Made by a program: the position numbers and the translations under genes
Assembly: GCF_036320965.1 (NCBI RefSeq)
Contig: NC_092257.1
Span: 20,467,413-20,531,412 of the forward strand
Length of the DNA stretch: 64,000 bases
Reading direction: 5' to 3'
From: Panulirus ornatus
Taxonomy: Eukaryota > Arthropoda > Malacostraca > Decapoda > Palinuridae
Part shown: piece by piece, positions 25,582 through 36,699 of the stretch
Layout: each line of letters opens with the position of its first letter
How positions within the stretch are numbered: the stretch's first letter is position 1
The notes under the pieces: model-generated
The model's database searches: none
What the model saw: the letters and a program-made list of their open reading frames with translations, nothing else
What the model was told of the DNA's origin: nothing

Positions 25582-25868
25582 TACTTCTACTGTATGGGGA
25601 AAGGAGTTCTATTCTCGTGGGGCCCCATCTCTTGTACTGTACGGAGAGGGAGTTCTACTCTCGTGGGGCCCCATCTCTAGCACTGCAGAGGGAGGGAGTT
25701 CTACGCTCGTGGGGACCCCATCTCTTGCACCGTTCGGAGTGGGAGTTCTACATTCGTAGGGCCCCATCTCCAACACTGTACGGAGAGGGAGTTCTACAAT
25801 CGTGGGGCCCCCAATCTCTTACACTGCACTAGGAGGGAGTTCTACACTCTTAGGGCCCCATCTCTCGA
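25582..25868. repeat. 45-48-bp minisatellite made from a LINE 3' end, 6 units
   Basis: GGGAGTTCTACNCTCGTGGG recurs with GTTCTA at 25607, 25652, 25698, 25745, 25791 and 25839. This string is the 3'-terminal block of the CR1-like LINE that follows directly on the minus strand. Confidence 0.9.
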
Positions 25869-26990
25869 ACATTCTCTACCATACTTCTGTATGCTGTCCA
25901 AATTCACTACCTCATAACTCATTTATTCCATTCATCCACCACACACACACAATAAAAGTATCTCTTTACATCATTACGAATTCATTCTACAGTTCCATGT
26001 TATGTCCTCTGGTCGCTCTATCCCTGCATCTTTCAAAGAACTCTTCATCATCATCGTCATCGAACTGGTTGAAAATCTTAAAGACTGTGATCAGGTCACT
26101 CCTAACTCTTCTCTTTTCACAGATGGGGAAAGTTTAGGCCACTAGCCTTTTCCTGTTACTCCTCGTTCTGGTACCATATTAGCTGCCCTCCTCTGGACCT
26201 TCTTCATTAACTCTCTGTGCTTTAGGCGCTATGATCAAACCTGAGAAGCATATTCTAGTTCTGGCCTGATGTCGGATGTGTGAACACCTCACTGAATCTT
26301 TCCTTAACCATGTACCTGAAAGCTATTCTAAGTTATGTGCCAGCGGGTAGTTTGTCTCCTTTATCATTCTCCTGGTGCGAGACCTCAGGGACAGGCTTGG
26401 GACCATGTTCACTCCCGGGTCCTTCTCGACACACAAATTCCTGTCGGTTATTTCCTGTGAGATAAAATTCACACTGGATTTTGGGCGGCCGAACTTCATC
26501 AAATATGTACCAGGGCCAACACTGGAGTCTAGCTTGGTCCCCCCTCCCCTGTAACCTGGTGCAATCTTCTTTTTTTCATTTTCATAACCTTGCTCGTAAC
26601 TGTGGCATCATCTGCAAACATGCTCAACCCTTGTGGCACGTCCTTCCCCTAGATCAAGAAGGGCAATGATCACACTACTAATGACCTCGGCCCATTTCAA
26701 TGGGAGGGGATCCTCTGCATGCGTCCTCTGTTCCTCTCCACTAAGATGATACTCTAACCATCGAAGCACTTGACCCCCCCCTCTTCTTCCTGCATGAATA
26801 TCCTGCTTCTTTTCCAACCTCCGGTGCAGTAACACGTCGATGTGACCCAGATTACGGATGATAAATCCAGCCCTTTTGTCTACAACAGCCCACTCCCCCA
26901 GCAAAATCTAAAAGATCCGTTACGTATGATCGACTTTCCTTTAAACCGTGTTGTCTGTAACGCAAGGAGTCCCTCCTCTGCAGTACCCAA
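25869..26990 (-). mobile_element. CR1/jockey-like LINE, eroded
   Basis: Minus strand. 26852-27070 gives RYRQHGLKESRSYVTDLLDF, the block before RT motif A. 26608-26904 continues HIDVLLHRRLEKKQDIHAGR and VLRWLEYHLSGEEQR. 25900-26270 holds the thumb and 3' non-coding part, in the same order as 54830-55500. No motif C can be read. Frames are broken; inactive. The 3' end has been amplified (25582-25868). Confidence 0.75.
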
Positions 26991-26995
26991 TACAT

Positions 26996-27511
26996 TACAG
27001 ACCATAACTCGTCAGGGAGACTGGTCTGCGGTTCAGCAGCTCCTCCCGGTCTCAGTACCTTACAGACCACACCTCGTCTGGGAGACTGGTCTGCGGTTCA
27101 ACGCCTCCTCTCGGTCTCAGTAACTTACAGACCATAACTCGTCAGGGAGACTGGTCTGCGGTTCAACGCCTCCTCTCGGTCTCAGTACCTTACAGACCAT
27201 AACTCGTCAGGGAGACTGGTCTGCGGTTCAGCACCTCCTCCCAGTCTCAGTACCTTACAGACCACACCTCGTCTGGGAGACTGGTCTGCGGTTCAACGCC
27301 TCCTCCTCGGTCTCAATGACCTTACAGACCACACCTCGTCTGGGAGACTGGTCTGCGGTTCAACGCCTCCTCTCGGTCTCAATGACTTACAGACCACACC
27401 TCGTCTGGGAGACTGGTCTGCGGTTCAACGCCTCCTCTCAGTCTCAGTACCTTACAGACCATAACTCGTCAGGGAGACTGGTCTGCGGTTCAGCGCCTCC
27501 TCCCGGTCTCC
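26996..27511. repeat. 65-bp minisatellite, 8 units
   Basis: TACAGACC starts at 26996, 27061, 27126, 27191, 27256, 27323, 27388 and 27453. Each unit contains GGGAGACTGGTCTGCGGTTC. Two variants alternate (CATAACTCGTCAGG and CACACCTCGTCTGG), so units were copied in blocks. Confidence 0.95.
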
Positions 27512-27589
27512 TTACTTATTGAGACATAACACGTTTGTCGTTCCTATAACACCTGCCTCAGCATTTACCTGGAGGAGGCATGGTAGGTC

Positions 27590-27720
27590 TTCCGTCCCCA
27601 CAGTTCGGACTGGGTCTAAGCTGCTGTACTCGGGCGTAAGTCAATCAGGCTGTTAGAAGCTGCGTCCGGTAGGTCGACGTCGGCCCAGGCTGGTGTGATA
27701 CAACCTTCTGTGGTCTGTGA
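27590..27720 (+). repeat. Dispersed repeat family G, copy 3
   Basis: AATCAGGCTGTTAGAAGCTG and GGCCCAGGCTGGTGTGATA align with 18460-18560. Ends at the resumed satellite. Confidence 0.55.
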
Positions 27721-27724
27721 GATC

Positions 27725-29165
27725 TTCCCTCATCCATCCCTCTGCTCGGGAAGTAACACATGCCTTCCTCCAACCTGGGATCCACAAGTAACACATGCCC
27801 TTCTTCGACGTGGGATCCGCAAGTAACACATGCCCTTCTTCGACGTGGGATCCGCAAGTAACACATGCCCTTCTTCGACATGGGATCCGCAAGTAACACA
27901 TGCCCTCCTTCGACGTGGGATCCGAAAGTAACACACGCCCTCCCTCGACGTGTGATCCGCAAGTAACACATGCCCTCCCTCGACGTGAGATCCGCAAGTA
28001 ACAAATACCCTCCCTCGACGTGGGATACGCAAGTAACACATACCCTCCCTCGACATGAGATCCACAAGTAACATATACCCTCCTACGACGTGGGATCCGC
28101 ATGTAACACATGCCCTTCTTCGACGTGAGATCCGCAAGTAACACATGCCCTCCCTCGACCTGGGATCCGCAGGTAACACATGCCCTTCTTTCTCTGTTCC
28201 GTATGAAACACCTGCCATCCATCCTGTGTCCCGTAGCACAACTTTCTAACTCAATCCTCCGATCAGTAACACAAGCTCTCATACATCCTCTGGTCTTTGA
28301 CACATGCCCTCCGTCCTGTGCTCCGTAAGTAACACTTGCCATCTTGCACCCTGTGTTCTGCAACATCTGCCCTCCTTTATTCAGTGTTCTGTAATGCCTG
28401 CCGCCCTCCATCCTGTGCTCAGTAACACCTACCCTTTTCATTACTTTGCTCCGTAACACCTATCCTTCTCCATACTGCGCTCCTTAACACCTACCCTTCT
28501 CCATACTGTGCTCCGTAACACCTACCCTTCTCCATACTGTGCTCCGTAACACCTATCCTTCTCCATACTGTGCTCCTTAACACCTATCCTTCTCCATACT
28601 GTGCTCCTTAACACCTACCCTTCTCCATACTGTGCTCCGTAACACCTACCCTTCTCCATACTGTGCTCCGTAACACCTACCCTTCTCCATACTGTGCTCC
28701 GTAACACCTACCCTTCTCCATACTGTGCTCCTTAACACCTACCCTTCTCCATACTGTGCTCCGTAACACCTACCCTTCTCCATACTGTGCTCCGTAACAC
28801 CTATCCTTCTCCATACTGTGCTCCTTAACACCTACCCTTCTCCATAATGTGCTCCGTAACATCTACCCTTCATCATACTGTGCTCCATTACACCTACCCT
28901 TCTCCATCCTGTGCTCCGCAACACCTACCCTTCTCTATCCTGTGCTCCGTAACACCTTCAACCTCCATTATGTGCTCCGAAAGAAACACTAGCTTTCCTC
29001 CATCCTGTGCTCCGTAAGTTAGCCATACTCTCCTGCCATCTTGAGTTCCGTAAGGAACACCAAACCTTCCTCCATCCTGTCCCCAGCAAGTAGTCAGCAC
29101 CCTCGAGGCTCTATCCTGTGCTCCGTAAGTAACACCTGACCTCTTCATCCTATGCGTGCTCCGTA
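27725..29165. repeat. 31-36-bp satellite, right block with two homogenised zones
   Basis: 27770-28190: about 12 units of 35 bp on GATCCGCAAGTAACACATGC. 28450-28910: about 15 very similar 31-bp units on CTCCGTAACACCTACCCTTC. The flanking units are degenerate. A 35-bp unit cycles through all three frames, so the minus strand is open for 268 codons (27653-28459) with a repeating ACVTCGSHVE peptide that I do not take as coding. Confidence 0.92.
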
Positions 29166-29362
29166 GCAAGTGAAAAAAAAAAGAAATCAGGAAAGTGAAA
29201 GTTACAATACAATCCATTCCAGTCAAACGCCTCCCCCCGGTAGCTGACATTTCCCAGTCTATGAATCATGCCCAACCTCACATGTCATTCACGAATTTGG
29301 CCAATTTCATACATCGTCAAAAAGAAAAAAGAAAAAAAAAATACCAGAAAAAGATAAAAATC

Positions 29363-29364
<2 letters not shown>
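29166..29364. other. Anonymous sequence
   Basis: A-rich near 29320-29350; no gene. Confidence 0.4.

Positions 29365-29438
<74 letters not shown>
29365..29438. repeat. (GA)n microsatellite
   Basis: About 36 GA units. Confidence 0.98.
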
Positions 29439-29442
<4 letters not shown>

Positions 29443-29517
29443 ACAAAAAGTCATTATGTAATAATTTTGAAAACCGTCAAAAAAATTCCGAAAAAGCATA
29501 TAAGCACACACACACAG

Positions 29518-29632
29518 GAACAGGAACAGAGAAGGGGGCCAAGTGAGGATATTCCCTCAGAGGCCCAGTCCTCTGTTCTTAACGCTACCTTGCTAACGCG
29601 GGAAATGGCCAATAGTTTGAAAGAAAGAAAGA
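29518..29632 (+). mobile_element. SINE A copy 4, tail half
   Basis: CAGAGAAGGGGGCCAAGTGA, then CAGTCCTCTGTTCTTAACGC, then GCTAACGCGGGAAATGGCCA and GAAAGAAAGAAAG, ending in a short (TA)n. The head half is absent (5' truncation). Confidence 0.85.
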
Positions 29633-29759
29633 TATATATATATATGAATGAATGAGGGGTAAAAAGAGTAAAACTACGAGTGACCTTTCCAGCAAGCAAA
29701 CCCTCTAAAGGTCAGTCAGGAAAGAAAACGTGGTAAGAGCTGTAGATAATCCATGAACT

Positions 29760-29790
29760 TGGAGGGAGGGAGGGAGGGAGGGAGGGAGGG
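29760..29790. repeat. (GGGA)n microsatellite
   Basis: Seven to eight GGGA units; the G runs could form a quadruplex on the plus strand. Confidence 0.95.
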
Positions 29791-30009
29791 TGGAGGGGAC
29801 ACTGGCCGAACATCAACCCTCCCTCCTCCCCACTCCTCCTCCCCCGGCGCCATTATAAATAACACAATTACTCGTCCCCTTCCCATCAGCGTTCGCTCAG
29901 TCAGCAGAATAGATATCCACCTCCACCACCCACCTCCACCCGACCCCCAAACAAGTGTTCGCCGAGAAGACACACCCACCAATTTCATCTTCTCCCCCAT
30001 TTCTCCCCC

Positions 30010-30310
30010 ATTGGTAGCCATCCATCAGCTACAAAGACATGAAAACCAGCCCAATTTCATCTTTTTCCCCCTAAACAACCATCCATCAGCTCACAAAGAC
30101 ATGAAAACCAGCCCAATTTCATCTTTTTCCCCCTAAGCAACTATCCATCAGCTCACAAAGACATGAAAACCATCCCAATTTCATATTTTCCCCCTAAACA
30201 ACCATCCATCAGCTCACAAAGACATGAAAACCAGCCCAATTTCATCTCTTCCCCCCCTAAGGCAACCATCTATCAGCTCACAAAGACATGAAAACCAGCC
30301 CAAAATCGTC
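30010..30310. repeat. 61-64-bp minisatellite, 5 units
   Basis: CATCAGCTCACAAAGACATG recurs near 30023, 30084, 30146, 30207 and 30271 (first and last with one change). Each unit ends in a pyrimidine-rich TTTCATCTTTTTCCCCCT. Confidence 0.93.
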
Positions 30311-30410
30311 TCAAAACAAAAGCCGAGTGACCTAGCCAACAACGTTATAGAAAACGCGCCACGTCCTGTAGTACGCATATGCTTGTGCCTTCGCTCAAGC
30401 TGGAGGAGAC

Positions 30411-30510
30411 AACAATAATACGACCACTCAACCTCATTTTTTTTTTTGTTTATTTTTGTTACAATAATACGACCACTCAACCTCATTTTTTTTTTGTTTG
30501 TTTTTGTTAC
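30411..30510. repeat. 49-bp tandem duplication
   Basis: ACAATAATACGACCACTCAA at 30412 and 30461, each followed by a T9-T13 run and GTTTNTTTTTGTTAC. Confidence 0.9.
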
Positions 30511-30664
30511 TGACCTCCTCAACCCCCCTCACAACAAACGTGGTCGTCTTGACCTACTCTTACAGTCTCAATGACGATTAAGAAGAAGAAGAAAAATAAA
30601 GGTCAGAGGTGCTATATTCAAGCTGGCTTTATCCGTCCATGATGAATGGACCTGTTGCTATAGA

Positions 30665-30666
<2 letters not shown>

Positions 30667-30694
<28 letters not shown>
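30667..30694. repeat. (GT)n microsatellite
   Basis: 14 GT units. Confidence 0.95.
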
Positions 30695-30695
<1 letters not shown>

Positions 30696-30877
30696 GAAGG
30701 CAATATCCCCTACGACCAGCAATCATTTCGCCTCTCAGAACACGACGGGACGACCCTCAGGTATCCCAGCCAATGATCGGTAGGCGATCGTGACACACCC
30801 CCAACCAATGGGTCGTCCCGCCGTTGGGCGCAAGCGTCGTGCTCTTGTGTCTAAGCGTCGTTTACCGCCGCCACGGT

Positions 30878-30878
<1 letters not shown>

Positions 30879-30946
<68 letters not shown>
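30879..30946. repeat. (GA)n microsatellite
   Basis: About 34 GA units. Confidence 0.97.
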
Positions 30947-30952
<6 letters not shown>

Positions 30953-32234
30953 CCCCCTCCCCCTTAACTCGGCCACTTCTCCATCCAAGAACGAGGCTTG
31001 ACCCAGTACTAAGGACCTGCCTCACACACGATCTTCACTGTCACGCTGACAATCACTGGATATGGGAGGGGACCATCACCTGTAGCGACGCAAGGAAAGC
31101 AAAATGAGGAAAGAAAATGAGACAATCAAATACACTTGGTGGTATCCACCATGCGTTGAAGACCATCGTAAGACAAGAGAAGAGACACAGCGTCAAAAGA
31201 CGATACCTGTGACTCTAGAACCTTTCACTGTGTGTTTCTTACGTTAACTGGTTAGGTCTCGGGCGCCAGTGACCACAGATGAACCCATGTTCATGGCAGG
31301 AGGGCATGACTAGCTTAACCCAGCCGTGTGGCGAGAGCCTCACACTACCCATGTTACCCACTACAAGCTCAACACAGCCGTGCAGTGTCGGCCTAACACA
31401 ACCAGACAATACCCCTTAAAGAACATTATCAAAGATGTATAGAAAAGTACCTACACTGTCCCAACATACATATGACAGTCCACAAAGTCAGTGCTTCAGA
31501 CAATATATACAGTATAACCCCATTCCAAAAGACAATTTCTAACGCCTTACCATCAAACGCTGCAACCATACCAGTGTTACTGAAGTACCTTTTAACGAAT
31601 ATCATTAGTCTGTTCCTTAAGCTCTCGAAATGGCCAGTAATTCCTCGACAGTTTCGACACACACAGAAAAAAAAAAAAGACATTTCCTCCTGACCGTTGT
31701 GTGCTCTACCTACCCAGGTCCAACACAAATGCAAAGATGGAAAGATCCATTTCAATCTCGTCGGTGTTGGGTACATCAACTCTACAGCCATCCCCACGAC
31801 TTGCCAGAGCCTCCCATCTCAAACCCACACGTCATTCCACCTTTACTTTACCATGCCTTCTGACGGGACCCGCTCCTCCTACCCGATTAAAGTGACCAGT
31901 CTACCTACTACCGTCCACGCCAGCATTCACCATACCATAACACTCCTCTCATACAACCCCCGTGCGCCCACTGTCACTGGGAGACTCCACCTCATTCTCT
32001 GAACACAAGGCACCACGGTAGGTATAACCTTTCGCAGCTGATGAGGTCCTCAGAGTATCGGTACAAAGTATACTGTGCGGCCCAGCACACAGAGGACACT
32101 TGAAGCTGTAGCCTTCAGTATGTCTCTATCATCCTCCGACAGCGAGGATTGGAAACCGCCAGGACTCCGCCAGTATGTGCAGCCACGGAGAGTTAATAAT
32201 AGTCGACTCGGAGCGTTTATATCATCGTCAACAC
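30947..32234. other. Anonymous sequence
   Basis: No gene that I can defend. Frame 31697-32002 plus (101 aa, MCALPTQVQHKCKDG start) is unusual in having varied composition and no repeat, but it has no motif I recognise and no visible splice or promoter context. Confidence 0.35.
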
Positions 32235-32580
32235 ACAAAAGGCCTAGTTCCATTGAGGAACTTCTCGCTCCAATTGATTCCATCCTTTCCCTGCTCCTGA
32301 TGGGAGTGCAGACTTGAAGCTGCAAGAGCCCCATAAAAGGGGTTCTGAGGCTTCATCATCAAAAATGTTTCCTGCTGTACTGGCATTGCCGGGCTTCGCC
32401 TGCCTGGAGTTGCAACGCGAGCGATGGGTCATCTAAGGTGAGGCTGTATCATCATCATCTGAAATGGAATACTGTCTCGACCAGGAGCTTCTCGCTCCAC
32501 CATCATTTCCCTACTTCTGGTTACAACACAGTCTCGAAGCTACAGGAGCCCCTTGGAAGGGGGTCCTGGGGTTCAACATA
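32235..32580 (+). repeat. Dispersed repeat family C, two tandem copies
   Basis: GAGGAACTTCTCGCTCCA, then CTTGAAGCTGCAAGAGCCCC at 32255-32345, and CAGGAGCTTCTCGCTCCA, then CTCGAAGCTACAGGAGCCCC at 32480-32560. The second copy is preceded by CCGGGCTTCGCCTGCCTGGA, the head seen at 61915. Confidence 0.7.
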
Positions 32581-32585
32581 AAATG

Positions 32586-32586
32586 A

Positions 32587-32655
<69 letters not shown>
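32586..32655. repeat. (AAT)n microsatellite
   Basis: About 23 AAT units; the only trinucleotide array of this length in the window. Confidence 0.97.
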
Positions 32656-32658
<3 letters not shown>

Positions 32659-32790
32659 AGTTAGGGGAGAAATATTACTCTCTATGTATTCCCTGCGTGT
32701 CATAAGAGGAGACTAAAAGGGGCGGGAGTACGGGGGGCTAGAAACCCTCCCCTTGTACTTCAATTTATAAGAGCTGGAACAGAAGGAACC
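32656..32790 (+). mobile_element. SINE A copy 5, head
   Basis: GTTAGGGGAGAAATATTACT, TGTATTCCCTGCGTGTCATA, GAGACTAAAAGGGGCGGGAG and CGGGGGGCTAGAAACCCTCC, in family order. The tail is lost after the A-rich middle. Confidence 0.75.
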
Positions 32791-33082
32791 AAGAGCAAAC
32801 AGGAGAGCTGATCCTTCTCGAAGGCCCTGGCTGGGATGTCTGACTGTGTGTGGATGCAACCACGACGAGAAGGGAGAGGCAGGTAGGATGGTTGAAGAGA
32901 AGAACCCTCATGTTCTATCTCTAGGTGAAACAAATCTCATGCGAAGTGGACACAATGGTTTGGGAATGTGCTGAGGGTGAAGTATGGTACAGTTTACTGA
33001 GTGTACCTGTTCAGCTTGTAAGGGAGAGTGGTGATCTCAAGAGGGTGGAAGTACGCCAAGAGCATCGTACCGGGGAAGAGCA

Positions 33083-33280
33083 ATGTGGAGTCTGGAGTGG
33101 CAGATGATGTGTAGATCAAGTGTTTATCGAATGTGTACAAAAAAATATACAAACAAGGATTTGTATGTGGCATTTATGGATCTGGAGGAAGCGTATGACA
33201 GGTATGACATAGAAGCTCCACGGTGTGGGATGAAAGCTGCTGGAAACAGAGTTGTTTTTTCTTTTGTCAAGAGAGTAAGG

Positions 33281-33340
<60 letters not shown>

Positions 33341-33559
33341 AGGAAGCGAGGAAAGCGAGTGCTTCCGGGTTGGCCTGCAACAGGGGTGATGTCACCATGG
33401 GTGTGTAACTGGTTTATGGATGGGGATGTTGAGGGAGGTGAATGCATGGTTCTTGGAGAGAGGAGCAGGTCTACAAACCGTCGGGGAAGGGGATGGGTAG
33501 CCAAGGAGGCGTGTCAGTTGTTTCCTGACGACACGTCAGCAGTGACACCTTCCAGGTAA
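33083..33559 (+). pseudogene. RT palm remnant disrupted by (GT)n
   Basis: 158-codon frame that happens to stay open through the GT run (giving Val-Cys repeats). Motif A Asp is present in FMDLEEAYDRYD and both motif C Asp residues remain (FPDD), yet the stretch between them is replaced by the microsatellite, so the fold is destroyed. Flanking frames carry stops. Confidence 0.8.
33283..33337. repeat. (GT)n microsatellite inside a LINE
   Basis: Grew at AAGGCGTGTGT-like sequence, which the intact copies have as KACVRVGRE codons (GCGTGTGTACG-type), a natural seed for GT slippage. Confidence 0.93.
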
Positions 33560-34490
33560 AGTAGAGTAGAAGCTTGTGTCTGAGCGGGAGAATGTGTGAA
33601 AGGAGAAAGTTGATAGCAAAAGTGAATGAAAGCAAGGTTATTGGGTTTACCACTGGAGAAAAAAAAAAAAAAACAGGTTATTTGAAGTGCATGTTTGAAT
33701 GGAGAGAACCTTAATGAAGTGGGATGTTTCAGACACCTGGAAGTGGGCACTGCAGCGGACGGAACTTTTAGAAGCTGAAGAGAATCATAAGGCTCGTGGC
33801 GGGGCTAAGGTCCTGGGCAGATTAAGGCATGTTTGGAAGGAAAGAGAGGTCACTGTCTGTGAGCGTAAAGATATATATGTCTGAGAACAGTGCCAACGAT
33901 GTTGTATGGATGCCAAGCGTAGCCCCTGGACAAAAGAGGAGGGTGGATGAGTTGGAAATGAAATCTCTCAGGACAATAGGCGATAAGATGAGGGTTGATT
34001 GAATAAGAAATGACAGGAGTAAAAGAGAAGTGTGGTAGTAAGTGTCGAATATATGAGAGAGCTGAAGAGAATGCGGCTGAAATGGTTTGGACATATGGTG
34101 AGGATTAGTGAAGAGGATGACTGCGAGGGTACACATGTCATAAGGGGAGGGAACATAAAAAAAATCGGGGAATTCATGGAGGAGGTGGAAGGATGGGGTG
34201 AAAGACACCTTGATTTTTCGGGGCTTGGACATGCAGGAGGGTGCAAGGCGTGCAAGGGACAGAGCGAATTGGAGCATTTTGGAATACAGGGGGTCGACGT
34301 GCTGTCAGTGGGTTAAACTAGGTCATGGTAAACGGTCAGGGTAAACCATGGAAAACTCTGTGGGGCCTGGTTGTGAATAGAGGTCTCTAGTTTCCGGCCA
34401 TTATACACGACAATGGATGAGAGCGAACGAGGCCACTTCTCCGTCTATTCCTGGCGGTACCTCGCTAAAGCAGGAAACGCCGTTGTTGCG

Positions 34491-35340
34491 CATGATCAGG
34501 TTAGATGATTTCGGAGGTTTGTACTAAATGACAACTGAAAGGTTTTGATCGCTGTCTGAAAGGATACACGTATTAACCACAATTCCCTTAACGGCTTCCT
34601 CATCCTACTAATGTGCCGGGGTGAATGTGATCCACCAGCATACATTTACGCCGCTGAGCTGCTCCAGTTATGGTGATGCACTGAGTACTGTTGGACTCCT
34701 CAGGATTGGCGTCAAAAGTGGTGGTGAAGCAGCGATTCTCGACCAGGACCTGCCATGTCCTCTGCAGTGCTCCGTCCAGCAGAGGCCCCGAGAAACATAC
34801 TTGTTTTCAAGGGTTTTGCGGATGGATGTGCGTGCCTGTATAACACCTTCCTCGAGGCTTTTTAAACACACCGTCCAGTGTCCCTGGGTTACATGTACAC
34901 ATCAATGACGAGCCACTGTCCACCAACTGTTTCACAGACGTAATACAGGATAGGGGGGGAAAAAAAAAACATTGGTTAATACTGCCCTCCATGGTAAAGT
35001 GAGAGCTCCATACCACTTTGATATGCTCAGCTCTACAATCTTGTATGATGTTCTCAACTGTCTGCATACAGACACGGAGATATATCGTCGGCGTACGTGC
35101 CGTAAATGGTGGGTGTCATACCGTGCTGGTCACAACACCACGTTGTCTAAGCCTAGGTAAACTGGACACACCAACCACCCTACTGCTCCGCTATCCACCT
35201 GCAGATACACCATACCGTCGCACGTGCTCCCCACAGCCTCCGTAGTACATTGCAAGAAATGTGCGGTGGAGGCATGTTGGGTATATATTTTTCTTTCTCT
35301 TCTTTAGCTGAGACGACATGGACATATCATCAACACTAAT

Positions 35341-35343
<3 letters not shown>
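34491..35343. other. Anonymous sequence
   Basis: No gene or recognised element. Frames up to 95 codons without motifs. Confidence 0.4.

Positions 35344-35415
<72 letters not shown>
35344..35415. repeat. (TA)n microsatellite
   Basis: Left flank of a foldback element. Confidence 0.97.
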
Positions 35416-35419
<4 letters not shown>

Positions 35420-35552
35420 CAATCACCACTGGAAAGAGAAAATATAGAAGGTGAGTTCTTTCGTTTGTTACATCCTCACTCTGTCTGAGGTTGTAATAAA
35501 CGAAAGTACTCACGGTCTTCATCTCCTCTTTCCAGTGGCGATTGTTGCATAT
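35411..35552. mobile_element. Foldback (MITE-like) element in (TA)n
   Basis: ATATGAAACAATCACCACTGG at the left mirrors CCAGTGGCGATTGTTGCATAT at the right. Further in, GTGAGTTCTTTCGTTT mirrors AAACGAAAGTACTCAC. Arms of about 50 bp with some mismatches surround a short centre (GTTACATCCTCACTCTGTCT). About 142 bp, non-coding, TA on both sides, as expected for a small palindromic transposon with TA target sites. Confidence 0.75.
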
Positions 35553-35578
35553 ATCTCTTCACGGTGAAGTGAAGCTTT

Positions 35579-35581
<3 letters not shown>

Positions 35582-35645
<64 letters not shown>
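35582..35645. repeat. (TA)n microsatellite
   Basis: Right side of the foldback region. Confidence 0.97.
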
Positions 35646-35648
<3 letters not shown>

Positions 35649-35729
35649 GAGGGGTAATGATGCTACGTGGTCTCTGAGCTTCGATCACACCTATACACAC
35701 CTCAGCAGACTTCAACGAGCATGATGACG

Positions 35730-35960
35730 GAATATGAGGGGAGATAAATGTTTGGGGCGAGTGTGGAAGTCCATATGGGAAATCTGTGATATGGTCAGTG
35801 TCAACGGATGCCCTGGCTTAGAAGGTCTGGCACTGCCATTGACTGAAATCAAGGAGGTTTTCCTCTCCCTACAGTGTAGACGAGAGAAGTGTATCGTAAT
35901 GCACACTTGGAAAATCTTGTAGAGGCGTGAGTCCACCAACCCATACGTGAAAACAGTTCC
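35730..35960 (+). mobile_element. Probable jockey-type LINE C-terminal scrap
   Basis: Frame 35734-35922 ends in CRREKCIVMHTWKIL, which resembles the RRxRYxIIYxWKIL block near the C-terminus of jockey-type RT proteins as I know them. The rest of the 62 codons is not informative. A chance match is possible. Confidence 0.4.
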
Positions 35961-36625
35961 CTAATGACCTAACAGGCATTGGGAGACAGTAAAATATCAT
36001 CACGACAATGCTTAATACAATAAAGCGTAGGAGATAACAGCATAAACATTTGGAGTCCCAAGGCTATTCAAGGCACTGCCTGCAGCCAACGTATACACAT
36101 GGAGATGGCGTCAAGTCAGGGAGACACCCGGAACCATCCAATCCTCCTTCATCTGTGGCACTATTCCGATTTGGCAGCAGACAGTCCTACAGGAAGATGT
36201 GCTGTCATTATTGTCACACGAAACCGAGGAAGAACTAGAGTTGGGTTGTGTGACTTATCAGCTTTTAAGCGATATGTTTGAGAAGACCATTACGATACAC
36301 CAAGACACACACACAAAAAAAATTCCACTATGATGGACACTATACACCACAAAAACATGGACACTAACAAAAACTAACATGGACACAAACAAAAGCATCT
36401 TTATAATCAACCCCGAATCAATCTCCCACAGCCCAGACTAGTGGACGGACTGCACGCAAGACACAGACTCCTGTAATACCTGCGACAATGACCATGCAGC
36501 AGGCATGTGAGCACAGAGCTTTAACACACAGCAACAAGATACAGCCACGCCGCCGGACACACTGTGAGCCATAGCAACAGCTTTAAATGCAGCACAGCTT
36601 CTGCAACACTAAGCCCACCGACGAG

Positions 36626-36627
<2 letters not shown>
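35961..36627. other. Anonymous sequence
   Basis: No gene. ATGGACAC/AACA-type words recur near 36330-36390. Confidence 0.4.

Positions 36628-36698
<71 letters not shown>
36628..36698. repeat. (GA)n microsatellite
   Basis: About 35 GA units. Confidence 0.98.

Positions 36699-36699
<1 letters not shown>

Larger units (their letters stand above)
32910..34490 (+). mobile_element. Old RTE-like LINE copy with a (GT)n inside the RT
   Basis: Readable blocks in broken frames: EEQCGVWSGR (33070-33105), DLYVAFMDLEEAYDRYD (motif A, 33150-33210), VMSPWVCNWFMDGDVEGG (motif B, 33388-33440) and LFPDDTSAV (motif C, 33518-33545, F-P-D-D). Then LKWFGHMVRISEED (34075-34110) and a 3' end at 34410-34480 of the CCTCGCTAAAGCAGGAAACG type. 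A 55-bp (GT)n at 33283-33337 sits between motifs A and B. Inactive. Confidence 0.85.

Noticed and set aside
27653..28459. 268-codon minus frame with repeating Cys-containing peptides (ACVTCGSHVE)
   Set aside because: Produced by a 35-bp unit that cycles through three frames; overlapping frames of 140 and 169 codons are also open there.
31697..32002. 101-aa frame with varied composition
   Set aside because: No recognised motif, no splice or promoter evidence; frames shift within the same stretch.
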